A stretch of DNA of 64,000 nucleotides from Pseudomonas azerbaijanoccidentalis (GTDB taxonomy: Bacteria; Pseudomonadota; Gammaproteobacteria; Pseudomonadales; Pseudomonadaceae), in NCBI RefSeq assembly GCF_019145495.1, contig NZ_JAHSTU010000007.1, forward strand, positions 62,001 to 126,000. The letters run 5' to 3'. Numbering within the stretch: the stretch's first letter is position 1; the number at the start of each line of letters is the position of its first letter. Shown piece after piece: positions 1 to 7,960 of the stretch. The notes under the pieces are model-generated. The model did no database searches, was not told the DNA's origin, and worked only from the letters and a program-made list of their open reading frames with translations. Made by a program: the position numbers and the translations under genes.

Positions 1-2
1 CA

Positions 3-140
3 ATCGAAAACAATGTAAACAACGGTGGGTTTGACGTTGGTCCGCACTGGGTCAATACGCTTCAATCCCATTTCCTCCATGTCATTCGCTTGTCTACCTA
101 TGACTACCAAGTGGCGTTTATCTATCGGGACAAATGGTAA
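3..140 (+). CDS. C-terminal tail of an unidentified protein (truncated by window edge)
   Basis: An open frame enters from the left edge and closes with TAA, giving about 45 residues that end in Tyr-Arg-Asp-Lys-Trp. The stretch is rich in aromatic residues and Asn and looks like a folded domain end, but I recognise no family. The start lies outside the window. Coding is inferred only from the uninterrupted frame and its plausible composition. Confidence 0.4.
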   Translation: MENNVNNGGFDVGPHWVNTLQSHFLHVIRLSTYDYQVAFIYRDKW

Positions 141-177
141 ATCAGGATGATTGCCGGGCCCCACATCCGATGGTTTT

Positions 178-292
178 TGGGGCTGCTGCGCAGCCCAGCG
201 GGAGCAAGCTACCCTCGCCATAGTGTCGGTGCTCGACATGGATACTGTGTCGTTGATGGGAATCGCGAACAGGCTCGCTCCTACAGGTTTAG
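178..292. repeat. REP-like inverted repeat (family C)
   Basis: Two partly complementary arms of the 'gggagcaagct ... cgcgaacaggctcgctcct' type are separated by about 60 bases. They belong to the same loose family as the boxes near 14.9, 56.1 and 59.2 kb. The repeat lies between the truncated gene and the next CDS. No gene is seen from 141 to 390. Confidence 0.55.
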
Positions 293-390
293 TGGGTTAC
301 TGGAAATTTGCGGTGTGTTAAAGACAGTGAGTGCAACTCGACTCGCCTCCCGCTATTAATACCCTTCCCCCTCAAGGACCCGAGCCTGCC

Positions 391-1362
391 ATGAAATTCG
401 ACCTCGCCTACTGCCTAAGCCTCGACGACAAGTTGTCGATCTATGACGTGCGCGATTTGAATTTCGACGAAACCATGGCGTTCGATTCCGCGAAAGAGCA
501 TTTCCAGTGTCCCAACGATGCCTGTCGCTTGACCTTTGATGCGGCCAATGTGCTGGGAACGTTCAACGCCAAGAACGTGAATTACGTGCGCACGCCGCAC
601 TTCAAGAACCTGCCGAGTACCCGGCATGTCGAGGGTTGTCCTTATGTCAGCCTGAAGGCACCGGCGCCGGGTGTGGACGCTGATGGGGCGGAAACGGATG
701 ACAGTCGTGAGGAGCATTTTCCTTCAGAGTTGTTGCTGACTCGCCGTGCGTATGTGCGCAAATCATCCAGCCCGGTAGCGGGTGCGGATGTTCAACGCGA
801 CGAGCCACAAATCCCCTCGCAAACCAGCGGCACTGAGCAGCCAAGCCGCGATTCGGCACCCGACAAAACCAGCATCTTCGCCCACCCCGTCGAATGCTTC
901 GTGTCGAATTTCGACGACAAGGATTTGCTCAAGCGCATGCCGCTGAAGATTGGCGAGCACACTGCGCCCTACGGATCGTTTTTCAAAAAGATCGAATATC
1001 TGCAGGACAACAAGGGCCTGATTTACTGGGGCAAGATCAAGGAGATCAAGGATTACACCCAGAGCTTTCGCATCGATTTCGAGAAAAAAGTCTGGCTGGA
1101 GAAGAAGCCGTATTCGGTCAACGTTTACCTCAGCAAAAAGCTGATCGACACCTACCGTAAGCGCAAGGCATTCCTGGAGGAGATCAAGCACGCCATCGAG
1201 AGCGGGCGGGAACTCTATTGTTTCTTTTATGGCGTGACGCCGGAGTTGAAGCAGGTGCCGAGCAAGAAAAAACCCGAGCAGACGTTCGGGGTGTTCAGCG
1301 CCAGCATCGAGAATCTGGATCACTTTATGGTGCGGGAGGCGCCGGGGTTGGCGGGTAAATAA
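391..1362 (+). CDS. Unknown protein with an N-terminal Cys/His cluster (CoiA-like zinc motif)
   Basis: The protein has 323 residues and I do not recognise its family. The ATG at 391 is preferred over an upstream in-frame start because AAGGA lies about 13 bases ahead of it. Residues 35-85 hold an ordered set C40-x4-C45 ... H70 ... H79-x3-C83, compatible with a small zinc-binding fold like the one at the N-terminus of CoiA-type proteins. Residues 95-175 are polar and probably disordered. From about residue 180 to the end there is a second folded domain rich in Lys and aromatic residues, with alternating beta-like segments. There is no signal peptide or membrane segment, so it is probably cytoplasmic. 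A role on nucleic acid is inference only. It sits beside an HTH gene and a toxin-antitoxin pair. Confidence 0.75.
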   Translation: MKFDLAYCLSLDDKLSIYDVRDLNFDETMAFDSAKEHFQCPNDACRLTFDAANVLGTFNAKNVNYVRTPHFKNLPSTRHVEGCPYVSLKAPAPGVDADGAETDDSREEHFPSELLLTRRAYVRKSSSPVAGADVQRDEPQIPSQTSGTEQPSRDSAPDKTSIFAHPVECFVSNFDDKDLLKRMPLKIGEHTAPYGSFFKKIEYLQDNKGLIYWGKIKEIKDYTQSFRIDFEKKVWLEKKPYSVNVYLSKKLIDTYRKRKAFLEEIKHAIESGRELYCFFYGVTPELKQVPSKKKPEQTFGVFSASIENLDHFMVREAPGLAGK

Positions 1363-1428
1363 ATCGCGCGCCGTTCGTCTGGCCAAAAACACAAATCAAA
1401 AATTGCATTTGATCCCGGCTCAAAACAA

Positions 1429-1444
1429 CTGTACAAAAACACAG
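1429..1444. promoter_or_regulatory. Candidate LexA (SOS) box
   Basis: CTG-N10-CAG with A/T-rich centre (CTGTACAAAAACACAG), extended by A/T on both sides. This fits the gamma-proteobacterial LexA consensus CTGT-N8-ACAG. It lies 37 bases before the ATG of the small HTH gene at 1482, a usual position for an SOS operator over a promoter. Confidence 0.65.
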
Positions 1445-1481
1445 TACATTTTGACTCAACACTCTCGAGCCGGAGAACACC

Positions 1482-1799
1482 ATGGCCTCTCAAGCGATGA
1501 AAATCACCCTGGAACGTATCGCCCTTTTCCAATTCACCCCGGCCCACTGCGCCCAGGCCCGAGCGATGCTGGGCTGGAGTGTGGAAGAGTTGTCGCGGGA
1601 GGCTTCGGTGTCTGTCGAAGCCATTGAGCGCTTCGAGGCACAACAGGATGTGCTGGATGTCACGCGGTTGACGCTGGCTTATCGGTTTGAATCGGAAGGG
1701 TTGGTGTTTTTCCCGGGGTTTGCGCCGGGGCGTGGGATGAATTTGAGAGGGTCTACGCCGAATCCGGTGGGGCGGGCGGATTTTGCGATGGTGGAGTGA
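1482..1799 (+). CDS. Small XRE-type helix-turn-helix regulator
   Basis: The protein has 105 residues. The helix-turn-helix is visible at about residues 25-55 (ARAMLGWSVEELSREASVS followed by a recognition-helix-like segment), as in the XRE/Cro family. It is followed by a short C-terminal extension that starts LVFFPGF, seen in small Pseudomonas HTH proteins. GGAG precedes the ATG by 7 bases. The 5' region carries a LexA-like box, so DNA-damage induction is likely. The target is unknown, and the C-terminus shows no effector domain. Confidence 0.75.
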   Translation: MASQAMKITLERIALFQFTPAHCAQARAMLGWSVEELSREASVSVEAIERFEAQQDVLDVTRLTLAYRFESEGLVFFPGFAPGRGMNLRGSTPNPVGRADFAMVE

Positions 1800-1845
1800 G
1801 CGAAGTCATCGATTGACGTTTATTCCCATTTAGGTATATTTTCGC

Positions 1846-2208
1846 ATGAATACAAGGAAGCCACTCCTGTGGGTTAGCAGCAGTAAGAAAGATCTGAAGC
1901 AGATGCCCGCAGATGTACAGGATGTTTTTGGTCACGCTCTCGATCTGGCGCAAAGCGGCAAGAAACATCCAGCCGCAACGCCTCTCAAGGGTTTTGGAGG
2001 TGCGGGAGTCCTTGAGTTGATTGAGGACTTCGATACGAACACCTACCGCGCCGTTTATACAGTTCGTTTTGGTAGAGCAATTTATGTTCTGCACTGTTTT
2101 CAGAAAAAGTCGACTACGGGCATTAAAACCACTCAGTGCGACATCGATCTGATCAGAATGAGACTTCAAGCAGCGCAGGATCATGCGAAAGGATCAGAAA
2201 ATGATTGA
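1846..2208 (+). CDS. HigB/RelE-superfamily toxin (Gp49-like)
   Basis: The protein has 120 residues. The core pattern (VSSSKKDLKQMP near the start, then TPLKGFGGAGVLEL, then YRAVYTVRFGRAIYVLHCFQKKS) matches phage-derived Gp49/HigB-type toxins, which cleave translated mRNA on the ribosome. The basic and aromatic residues typical of the fold are present (K15, K48, R68, R75, the FQKKS segment). It overlaps the next gene by 8 bases, the usual toxin-first higBA order. It appears intact. Confidence 0.85.
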   Translation: MNTRKPLLWVSSSKKDLKQMPADVQDVFGHALDLAQSGKKHPAATPLKGFGGAGVLELIEDFDTNTYRAVYTVRFGRAIYVLHCFQKKSTTGIKTTQCDIDLIRMRLQAAQDHAKGSEND

Positions 2209-2521
2209 AATCGAAGAAAGCAGCGGCAATGTCTATGAAGACCTTGGGATTCCCAACTCCAATGAAATGCGAGTCAAATCCCAGTTGGCCGCTAAAATTG
2301 GTGAGATCATCAAGGCTCGTCATTTGACCCAAGTTCAGGCGTCGGAAATCTTGGGACTGTCGCAGCCCAAACTTTCTGAGATGTTGCGCGGAAAGTTTCG
2401 TGGGATTAGTGAAGCCAAGATGATGGAGTGTCTGTTGCTGCTCGGGCGTGACGTGCAAATCGTAGTCAAATCGGCCCCCCGATCACGCAAAGAAGGCCGA
2501 CTTGAAGTGGTCTTTAGTTAA
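2201..2521 (+). CDS. HigA-like XRE antitoxin
   Basis: The protein has 106 residues from the ATG at 2201, which has AAAGGA seven bases upstream. An in-frame ATG at 2183 is possible but poorly placed. The HTH at about residues 35-75 (AAKIGEIIKARHLTQVQASE then ILGLSQPKLSEMLRG) is the class found in antitoxins paired with Gp49-type toxins. By family knowledge it neutralises the toxin and represses the shared promoter. Stop-start overlap with the toxin implies coupled translation. Confidence 0.87.
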   Translation: MIEIEESSGNVYEDLGIPNSNEMRVKSQLAAKIGEIIKARHLTQVQASEILGLSQPKLSEMLRGKFRGISEAKMMECLLLLGRDVQIVVKSAPRSRKEGRLEVVFS

Positions 2522-2544
2522 GTCGCGCGGTTCAAGAACTCAAT

Positions 2545-3600
2545 TCACGCGCTCTGCACAGTCGCTCGCTCACTCTCCCCTTCCACCGCCAACCACCAAG
2601 CCTCACCACGCTGCGGATGCATCAGGTTGAACGCTTCGCCCATTTGCGGTGTGGTAATCGAAACGCTGCGTTCCCAGGCCAGGGCCAGGATGCGGTCGAA
2701 GGGTTCGTACCATGCGTGGGTCGACAGGTCGAAGGTGCCGTTGTGGATGGGTAGCAGCCAGCGGCCCTTGAGGTCGATGTGGGCTTGCAGGGTTTCTTCA
2801 GGTTGCATGTGCACGTGTGGCCAATCGACGTTATAGGCGCCGGTTTCCATCAGGGTCAGGTCGAACGGGCCGTATTGTTCGCCGATGCGCTTGAAGCCGT
2901 CGAAGTAACCGCTGTCGCCGCTGAAGAAGATGCGGGTGGCGGCGTCGATCATCACCCATGAGGCCCAGAGCGTGCTGTTGCCGTCGAACAGGCCACGGCC
3001 GGAGAAGTGTTGCGACGGGGTGGCGATGAACTGGATGCCGTCGACTTCCGTACCTTGCCACCAGTCCAGTTGGCGGATTTTGCTGGCGTCGATGCCCCAC
3101 TTGATCAGGGTGTCGCCCACGCCCAACGGGGTGAGGAAGTACTTGGCCTTGTCGGCCAGTTTCAGTACGGCCTGATAGTCCAGGTGGTCGTAGTGATCGT
3201 GGGACAGGATCACGGCTTCAATCGGTGGCAACTGGTCGAGGCTGATCGGCGGTTGGTGAAAGCGCTTGGGGCCGGCCCATTGCACGGGTGAGGCACGTTC
3301 GGCAAAGACCGGGTCGGTGATCCAGAATTTGTCCCGCAGTTTGAGCAACAGTGTGGAATGGCCCAGGCGATACACGCTGTGGTTCGGCGCCGCCATGAGC
3401 GCCGCTTGGGTCAACGGCTGGACCGGGACCGGCGCGGTCGGGCGGGTGTCGCGCGGTTTGTGGAACATCGCGTTCCACAAGATGCGCAAGGTTTTGCCAA
3501 CGCTTAAACGCTGAATCGGCGTGTGGTTTTGGAACTGCCCTTGAGCCTGTCGGGAGGCTTCAGGCACCGCGTTAATCGCCGGAGAAGTTGAATTGGCCAT
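2545..3600 (-). CDS. MBL-fold metal-dependent hydrolase (UlaG / NAPE-PLD-like)
   Basis: The protein has 351 residues with the start at ATG 3600 (CTGGAG upstream). The metallo-beta-lactamase signature is HDHYDHLD at about residue 133, with further metal ligands in the TPSQHFSGRG, FSGDSGYF and PIHNGTF segments. This layout is typical of the large UlaG/NAPE-phospholipase D-like subgroup, which acts on phosphodiester or lactone substrates. The substrate here cannot be told. No signal peptide is seen; a hydrophilic N-terminal extension of about 65 residues precedes the domain. It is divergent from a TetR gene whose candidate operator lies between them. Confidence 0.85.
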   Translation of the reverse strand: MANSTSPAINAVPEASRQAQGQFQNHTPIQRLSVGKTLRILWNAMFHKPRDTRPTAPVPVQPLTQAALMAAPNHSVYRLGHSTLLLKLRDKFWITDPVFAERASPVQWAGPKRFHQPPISLDQLPPIEAVILSHDHYDHLDYQAVLKLADKAKYFLTPLGVGDTLIKWGIDASKIRQLDWWQGTEVDGIQFIATPSQHFSGRGLFDGNSTLWASWVMIDAATRIFFSGDSGYFDGFKRIGEQYGPFDLTLMETGAYNVDWPHVHMQPEETLQAHIDLKGRWLLPIHNGTFDLSTHAWYEPFDRILALAWERSVSITTPQMGEAFNLMHPQRGEAWWLAVEGESERATVQSA

Positions 3601-3721
3601 AGCTGAATGACTCCAGAAAAACCGCACGTTTTAGCGATTTTCCGCTTGGGACGATAAATGGCCAAAGCACGCACGCATCAGCCGAACACTCTATTTTTGC
3701 TGGGCAGGATTAACAAAACAT

Positions 3722-3737
3722 TACACTGCACAGTGTA
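3722..3737. promoter_or_regulatory. Candidate TetR-family operator
   Basis: A near-perfect palindrome, TACACTG-CA-CAGTGTA (7-base arms), lies in the divergent intergenic region between the MBL hydrolase and the TetR gene. A further half-site AGTGTAGTTT recurs at about 3780, just before the TetR start. Position and symmetry fit autoregulation and control of the hydrolase. Confidence 0.65.
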
Positions 3738-3815
3738 GTTTCAAGGTTGCATCAAAGCGGATCACAAGTAAACTGCTGAGTGTAGTTTTCCTTTCCACTC
3801 TGCCGAAGCGTATTT

Positions 3816-4424
3816 ATGACAGCTCCACAGCGTCTCACCGACCGAAAACGCGAAGCCATCATTCAAGCGGCGATTGCCGAATTCCGCACCAACGGTTTCG
3901 ACATCACCAGCATGGACAAGATTGCCGCGACCGCTGGCGTGTCGAAGCGCACGGTTTACAACCATTTCCCCAGCAAGGAAGAGTTGTTCGCCGAAATTCT
4001 CAACCAACTGTGGGATCGCGTGCTGGCAGAACAGGAAACGCCCTACAGCCCTGACCAGCCGTTGCGTGAGCAGTTGAAAAGGATTCTGTCGGTCAAGCTG
4101 GCGACGATGGGCGATGACAATTTTCTCGATCTGGCGCGGGTGGCCATTGCCGCGGCCATTCACTCACCCGAACGCGCCCAGAGCATGGTGGCCCGCATGG
4201 GTGAACGAGAGGAAGGCCTGACCGTGTGGATTCGTGCCGCGCAGGCCGATGGCCGCTTGAAAGTGGTTGCCCCTGACTTTGCCGCTCAACAGCTCCAGGG
4301 CATGCTCAAATCCTTCGCTTTCTGGCCCCAGATTTCCATGGGCCAACCGAGCCTTTCCCCGGCGATGCAGCGCACCGTCGTTGACTCTGCGCTGGACATG
4401 TTCTTGGCCTGCTACCGGCTCTAG
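3816..4424 (+). CDS. TetR/AcrR-family transcriptional regulator
   Basis: The protein has 202 residues. The N-terminal HTH at about residues 11-60 has the family pattern (IIQAAIAEFRTNGFDITSMD, then AGVSKRTVYNHFPSKEELF). A helical ligand/dimer domain with the AefR-like C-terminal layout follows. It probably represses itself and the divergent MBL-fold hydrolase through the palindrome at 3722. The ligand is unknown. The ribosome-binding site is weak (GAAG). Confidence 0.88.
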   Translation: MTAPQRLTDRKREAIIQAAIAEFRTNGFDITSMDKIAATAGVSKRTVYNHFPSKEELFAEILNQLWDRVLAEQETPYSPDQPLREQLKRILSVKLATMGDDNFLDLARVAIAAAIHSPERAQSMVARMGEREEGLTVWIRAAQADGRLKVVAPDFAAQQLQGMLKSFAFWPQISMGQPSLSPAMQRTVVDSALDMFLACYRL

Positions 4425-4582
4425 ATCACGCCACTGCTCCACCCTGCCGCGATTAAATGGCTCCGAAGGACACTGATTATTCCCGTTGGAATAAATGACA
4501 ATGTCCGCCGTTTTAACCGATGAATGGTCACTCTGAATCTTACGCAGCAATGTGTTTCAGAATGAATCTGGCGCAGGGAACT

Positions 4583-5659
4583 ATGGAAAATCATCGCGGC
4601 AAGGGCTTGTCATTCGCCAGACGCATCTACATGCCCAGAGCCATCGGCCTGGGCATCGGGTCTTTGTGCGTCGCCGTCGCGCTGTATCCCTTGAACATGC
4701 CGATGTGGGTCTGGGTGTTGATGCTACTCAATGCCTTTGTCTGGCCGCATGTGGCCTTTCAGCTGTCGCGCCGATCGACGTTTCCCTACAAGGCCGAACG
4801 CCGCAACCTGATTTACGATTCGCTGTGCGGTGGTTTCTGGGCCGCCACCATTCAGTTAAATCCCCTGACCACTGTGACCATTCTGTCGATGATGGCGATG
4901 AACAACGTCGCCACCGGTGGCTTGCGGCTGTTTGTGCTGGGCAGTTTGAGCCAGGTGGCGGGCGTGTTGACTTCGTGGCTGCTATTCGGCATGTCGTTCA
5001 ACCCGACGACCACGCCCTTGCAGGTGTGGGCCTGCCTTCCGATTTTGACCCTCTATCCATGGGCCGTTGGCATGGTTTGCTATCGACTGGCGATCAAATT
5101 GTCGGAGCATAAACGCACCCTGAGTGCGTTGAGCCGCACCGACAGTTTGACCGGCCTGCTCAACCACGGGGCCTGGAAGGACTTGCTGCAGCTAAAGTTC
5201 CAGAACTGTCGCCAGCACCAGGCACCCGCCACCATTGCGCTAATCGACATCGACCACTTCAAGGCAATCAACGATACCTACGGCCACATCATCGGGGATT
5301 CGGTGCTGCGCCAGTTGAGTGTCGAGCTCAAACGCAACCTGCGCGACAGTGCCTTGGCCGGGCGCTACGGCGGTGACGAGTTTTGCGTGATTCTGCCGAG
5401 CATACCGCTGGATCAGGCTCGGGAAGTGATGGATCGCTTGCGCAAGGTGCTGCATGAATACCGACACCGGGAAGTGCCCGAACTGCGTGTCAGCCTGAGC
5501 ATTGGCCTGGCGTGTTTTCACCCGTCGTATGCCGATTCGATTGCCTGGCTCGATGACGCCGATAAGGCCCTCTACCTTGCAAAAAATACCGGCCGCAACA
5601 AAGTCAGCGTCGCCGCGAGCAGCGCCGATCTCGACACGCCAAGCGCACTTGCGGTTTAG
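4583..5659 (+). CDS. MASE2-GGDEF diguanylate cyclase (AdrA/DgcC-like)
   Basis: The protein has 358 residues from ATG 4583, which has AGGGAA directly upstream. Residues 9 to about 95 match the membrane-embedded MASE2 sensor (FARRIYMPRAIGLGIG at its start), with about four to six hydrophobic segments up to residue 170. The catalytic GGDEF domain follows, with the active-site GGDEF at 263-267 and an upstream DIDHFKAINDTYGH motif, so synthesis of c-di-GMP from two GTP is expected. The product-inhibition site (RxxD, nine residues before GGDEF) reads R-x-x-A, so feedback inhibition may be lost. This is the architecture of the cellulose/curli regulator AdrA. No cellulose genes are nearby. Confidence 0.88.
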   Translation: MENHRGKGLSFARRIYMPRAIGLGIGSLCVAVALYPLNMPMWVWVLMLLNAFVWPHVAFQLSRRSTFPYKAERRNLIYDSLCGGFWAATIQLNPLTTVTILSMMAMNNVATGGLRLFVLGSLSQVAGVLTSWLLFGMSFNPTTTPLQVWACLPILTLYPWAVGMVCYRLAIKLSEHKRTLSALSRTDSLTGLLNHGAWKDLLQLKFQNCRQHQAPATIALIDIDHFKAINDTYGHIIGDSVLRQLSVELKRNLRDSALAGRYGGDEFCVILPSIPLDQAREVMDRLRKVLHEYRHREVPELRVSLSIGLACFHPSYADSIAWLDDADKALYLAKNTGRNKVSVAASSADLDTPSALAV

Positions 5660-5685
5660 CGTGTCAACACGCGCCCCTGCCATAT

Positions 5686-6012
5686 TCAACCCCGCAGCAA
5701 ACTCCGCACCGCCGAAATCTCCGGCACATCCCGACGTTTCATGTACACCCGCAGCGGTTCGGTGATGTTGATGCGGTCGTCGATGTTCTGCTCCAGCAGC
5801 AGCTGGATCAACTCGCGCTTGAGGGTCATGGATTGCTCGGGTCCAGTGGCCCAGACGAATTCGCTGGTAGGGATGATGCCGTCGTCCGCCACGTCCATGC
5901 CGAAAGAGTCCTCGCTGAACCGCACGATGTAGTGGCCGGTCTTGCGGTTGAGGCCGACGAAGCCTTTGAGCTGGTCGGCGGCCTGGCAGATGAGCTGGGA
6001 TGTGATGCGCAT
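5686..6012 (-). CDS. Small conserved Pseudomonas protein (possibly DUF2025)
   Basis: The protein has 108 residues. ATG 6012 is chosen for the GTGAGG sequence eight bases upstream; longer in-frame starts lack one. It is soluble, without signal peptide. Recognisable blocks are FVGLNRKTGHYIVRFSED and LLLEQNIDDRINITEPLRVY. I think it resembles the DUF2025 family of small Pseudomonas proteins, but this is from memory and unverified. The function is unknown. It converges on the diguanylate cyclase gene with only 26 bases between the stops. Confidence 0.7.
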   Translation of the reverse strand: MRITSQLICQAADQLKGFVGLNRKTGHYIVRFSEDSFGMDVADDGIIPTSEFVWATGPEQSMTLKRELIQLLLEQNIDDRINITEPLRVYMKRRDVPEISAVRSLLRG

Positions 6013-6224
6013 GGTAAACCTCACAGGGGTGATCGTTGGTTTACACGCAGGGCGAGCGTTTCCCTCTGCCGGGGAAATATCGCTCAAGCGTACTGCAAAC
6101 AAACGCACAAAAACGCTGACCAAAATCAGCTTTACGCACGTTTATGTCGGTCTCGCGATAGCGCTGGCAGCGCTCAGTTGTTAAAAGGGACGTCTTTGAA
6201 AACCATCGCGAAAGGATCTCGAGC

Positions 6225-7352
6225 ATGCCTGCAACCTTTACCAAGAGCGCCCTGCTGCTGAGTCTGTTGCTCGGCCTCGGTCAGGCCCAGGCCGCCAGCG
6301 AGTCCGGCCCCACTGCGCTGGCCACACACCTGGGCATCCCGCACCCGGCGGTGATTGCCCACCGTGGTGCCTCGTTCGATGCCCCGGAATCCACCGTTGC
6401 CGCGTACAAACTGGCCCGTGACCTGGGTGCCGATTACCTGGAGCTGGACCTGCAACGCAGCAAGGATGGCGTGCTGTTCGCCCTGCACGACAACAATCTG
6501 CAACGCACCACCGACGTCGCCAGCAAGTTCCCCGAGCGCAAGGACAGCCCGGCCAACGCGTTCACCATGGCCGAACTGAAAACCCTCGATGCCGGCACTT
6601 GGTTCAACACCGCGTACCCGGATCGCGCACGCCCTTCCTACGCGGGGCTGAAAATCCTGACCCTCGATGAGATCATCGATATCGCCCAGGGCAACCCGCT
6701 ACACAAGCCTGGCCTGTACATCGAAACCAAGGAGCCCAAGCAGTTTCCCGGCATCGAGCGCGACCTCAAGGACAAACTCCATGACCGTGGCTGGCTGAGC
6801 CCGGCCGGTTCGAAACTGGCGAAAAGCGAACTGGCGGTCGGTCAGGGCAAAGGCAAGGTGATCTTGCAGACCTTCGAAAAAAGCAGCCTCGAACTGCTGC
6901 AAAAAGAGATGCCGCACGTCCCGAAAATCCTCCTGCTGTGGGTGGGCGAAGGCAATATCGAGCCGAAATCGAAAGTGACGTTTGCCGAATCCGGCGAACA
7001 GGATAAGGCCGCTTATTACGCCAAGCAGCAGCCGAAGGACAAAGCCGAATTCCAGCGCTGGGTCGACTACGCCAAGGCCCAGGGCGCGATCGGCACTGGT
7101 CCTTCGGCGGCGCTGACCAAGGGCGGTGATCAGAGTTATGCCGACCTCGTGCAACCGTGGATGAACCAGTACACCCACGATCAGGGGTTGCTGGTGCACG
7201 TCTACACCATCGACGAGGCGGTGGATTATCAGAAGGTGATGGAGGCGGGTGTCGATGGCATTTTCACCAACCGCGCCAGCGAGTTGTTGAAGTTCTATAA
7301 ACGCCCGGCGGCGGCGAGTGTTGATCAGGTGTTGAGGAACAACGGGTACTGA
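6225..7352 (+). CDS. glpQ: Periplasmic glycerophosphodiester phosphodiesterase
   Basis: The protein has 375 residues. It starts with a signal peptide (KSALLLSLLLGLGQAQA, cleavage near residue 24). The GDPD catalytic set is intact: H46-R47-G48, E73 and D75 in YLELDLQ, and H88-D89. The insertion typical of GlpQ lies between the strands, and the domain closes with VDGIFTNRASELLKFY. It should hydrolyse periplasmic glycerophosphodiesters to glycerol-3-phosphate and an alcohol, calcium-dependent by family knowledge. AAAGGA lies eight bases before the ATG. No glpT neighbour is present and it looks monocistronic. Confidence 0.92.
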   Translation: MPATFTKSALLLSLLLGLGQAQAASESGPTALATHLGIPHPAVIAHRGASFDAPESTVAAYKLARDLGADYLELDLQRSKDGVLFALHDNNLQRTTDVASKFPERKDSPANAFTMAELKTLDAGTWFNTAYPDRARPSYAGLKILTLDEIIDIAQGNPLHKPGLYIETKEPKQFPGIERDLKDKLHDRGWLSPAGSKLAKSELAVGQGKGKVILQTFEKSSLELLQKEMPHVPKILLLWVGEGNIEPKSKVTFAESGEQDKAAYYAKQQPKDKAEFQRWVDYAKAQGAIGTGPSAALTKGGDQSYADLVQPWMNQYTHDQGLLVHVYTIDEAVDYQKVMEAGVDGIFTNRASELLKFYKRPAAASVDQVLRNNGY

Positions 7353-7363
7353 GGAACGCACCG

Positions 7364-7497
7364 GGTAGCCGCTGGCGCAGCCTGCGTTCGGCTGCGAAGT
7401 AGTCGTCAAACCTGAGCGCGAGGTATTTCTGAAGTACCGCGTTCACCGATTTTGCGACTGCTGCGCAGCCGAACGCAGGCTTCGCCAGCTGCTACAT
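7364..7497. repeat. REP pair, family B
   Basis: Inverted copies of the box 'agcagctggcgaagcctgcg / ttcggctgcgcagcag' flank about 60 bases. The same box recurs at 8.6 and 49.4 kb. It lies just after glpQ and may act as its transcript end. Confidence 0.8.
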
Positions 7498-7591
7498 TGT
7501 AGATGTCGCCATGATGGGGAATTTTAAGGGTGGATTAAGTTACAAAAGCTAACCTGATCTCACTTAAACAGCACACACAAGGAACGAACTC

Positions 7592-7897
7592 ATGAAGACT
7601 CTGACTGCCCTGTTCACCGCTGCAGCCCTGACCCTAACCGCTGGTTTGGCCCAGGCTGATGTTCCTGTCGACCAGATTCCGCAGTTGGTCAAGGACGGGA
7701 AGATCAAGCCACTGGAAGAGCTGAACCAGATCGTTCTGAAGCTGCACCCGGGCGCGACGATTACCGACAGCGACCTGGATAACCACTTCAACGGCTACGA
7801 GTACGAAGTCGAGTTGCGCGATGCGCAAAACGTTGAATGGGACGTGGACTTGAACGCTGCCACCGGCGAAGTCCTGAAGAACAAAAAAGACGACTGA
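7592..7897 (+). CDS. Secreted PepSY-domain protein
   Basis: The protein has 101 residues, with a signal peptide (LFTAAALTLTAGLAQA, cleavage at about residue 22) followed by one PepSY domain with the usual GYEYEVELRDAQNVEWDVDL core and a C-terminal ATGEVLKNKKDD. PepSY proteins are periplasmic and are thought to bind or inhibit peptidases or act near two-component systems. AAGGA precedes the ATG, and a strong terminator follows. No sensor kinase is adjacent here, so the partner is unknown. Confidence 0.87.
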   Translation: MKTLTALFTAAALTLTAGLAQADVPVDQIPQLVKDGKIKPLEELNQIVLKLHPGATITDSDLDNHFNGYEYEVELRDAQNVEWDVDLNAATGEVLKNKKDD

Positions 7898-7910
7898 TGC
7901 ACACCGCCAA

Positions 7911-7944
7911 AAGCCGCATGATGTCACCATCGTGCGGCTTTTTT
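7911..7944 (+). terminator. Rho-independent terminator after the PepSY gene
   Basis: Arms AAGCCGCA and TGCGGCTT (8 bp) with a 14-base loop are followed by a T run, 13 bases past the stop codon. Confidence 0.88.
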
Positions 7945-7960
7945 GTGCCTGAGTGTTTGA

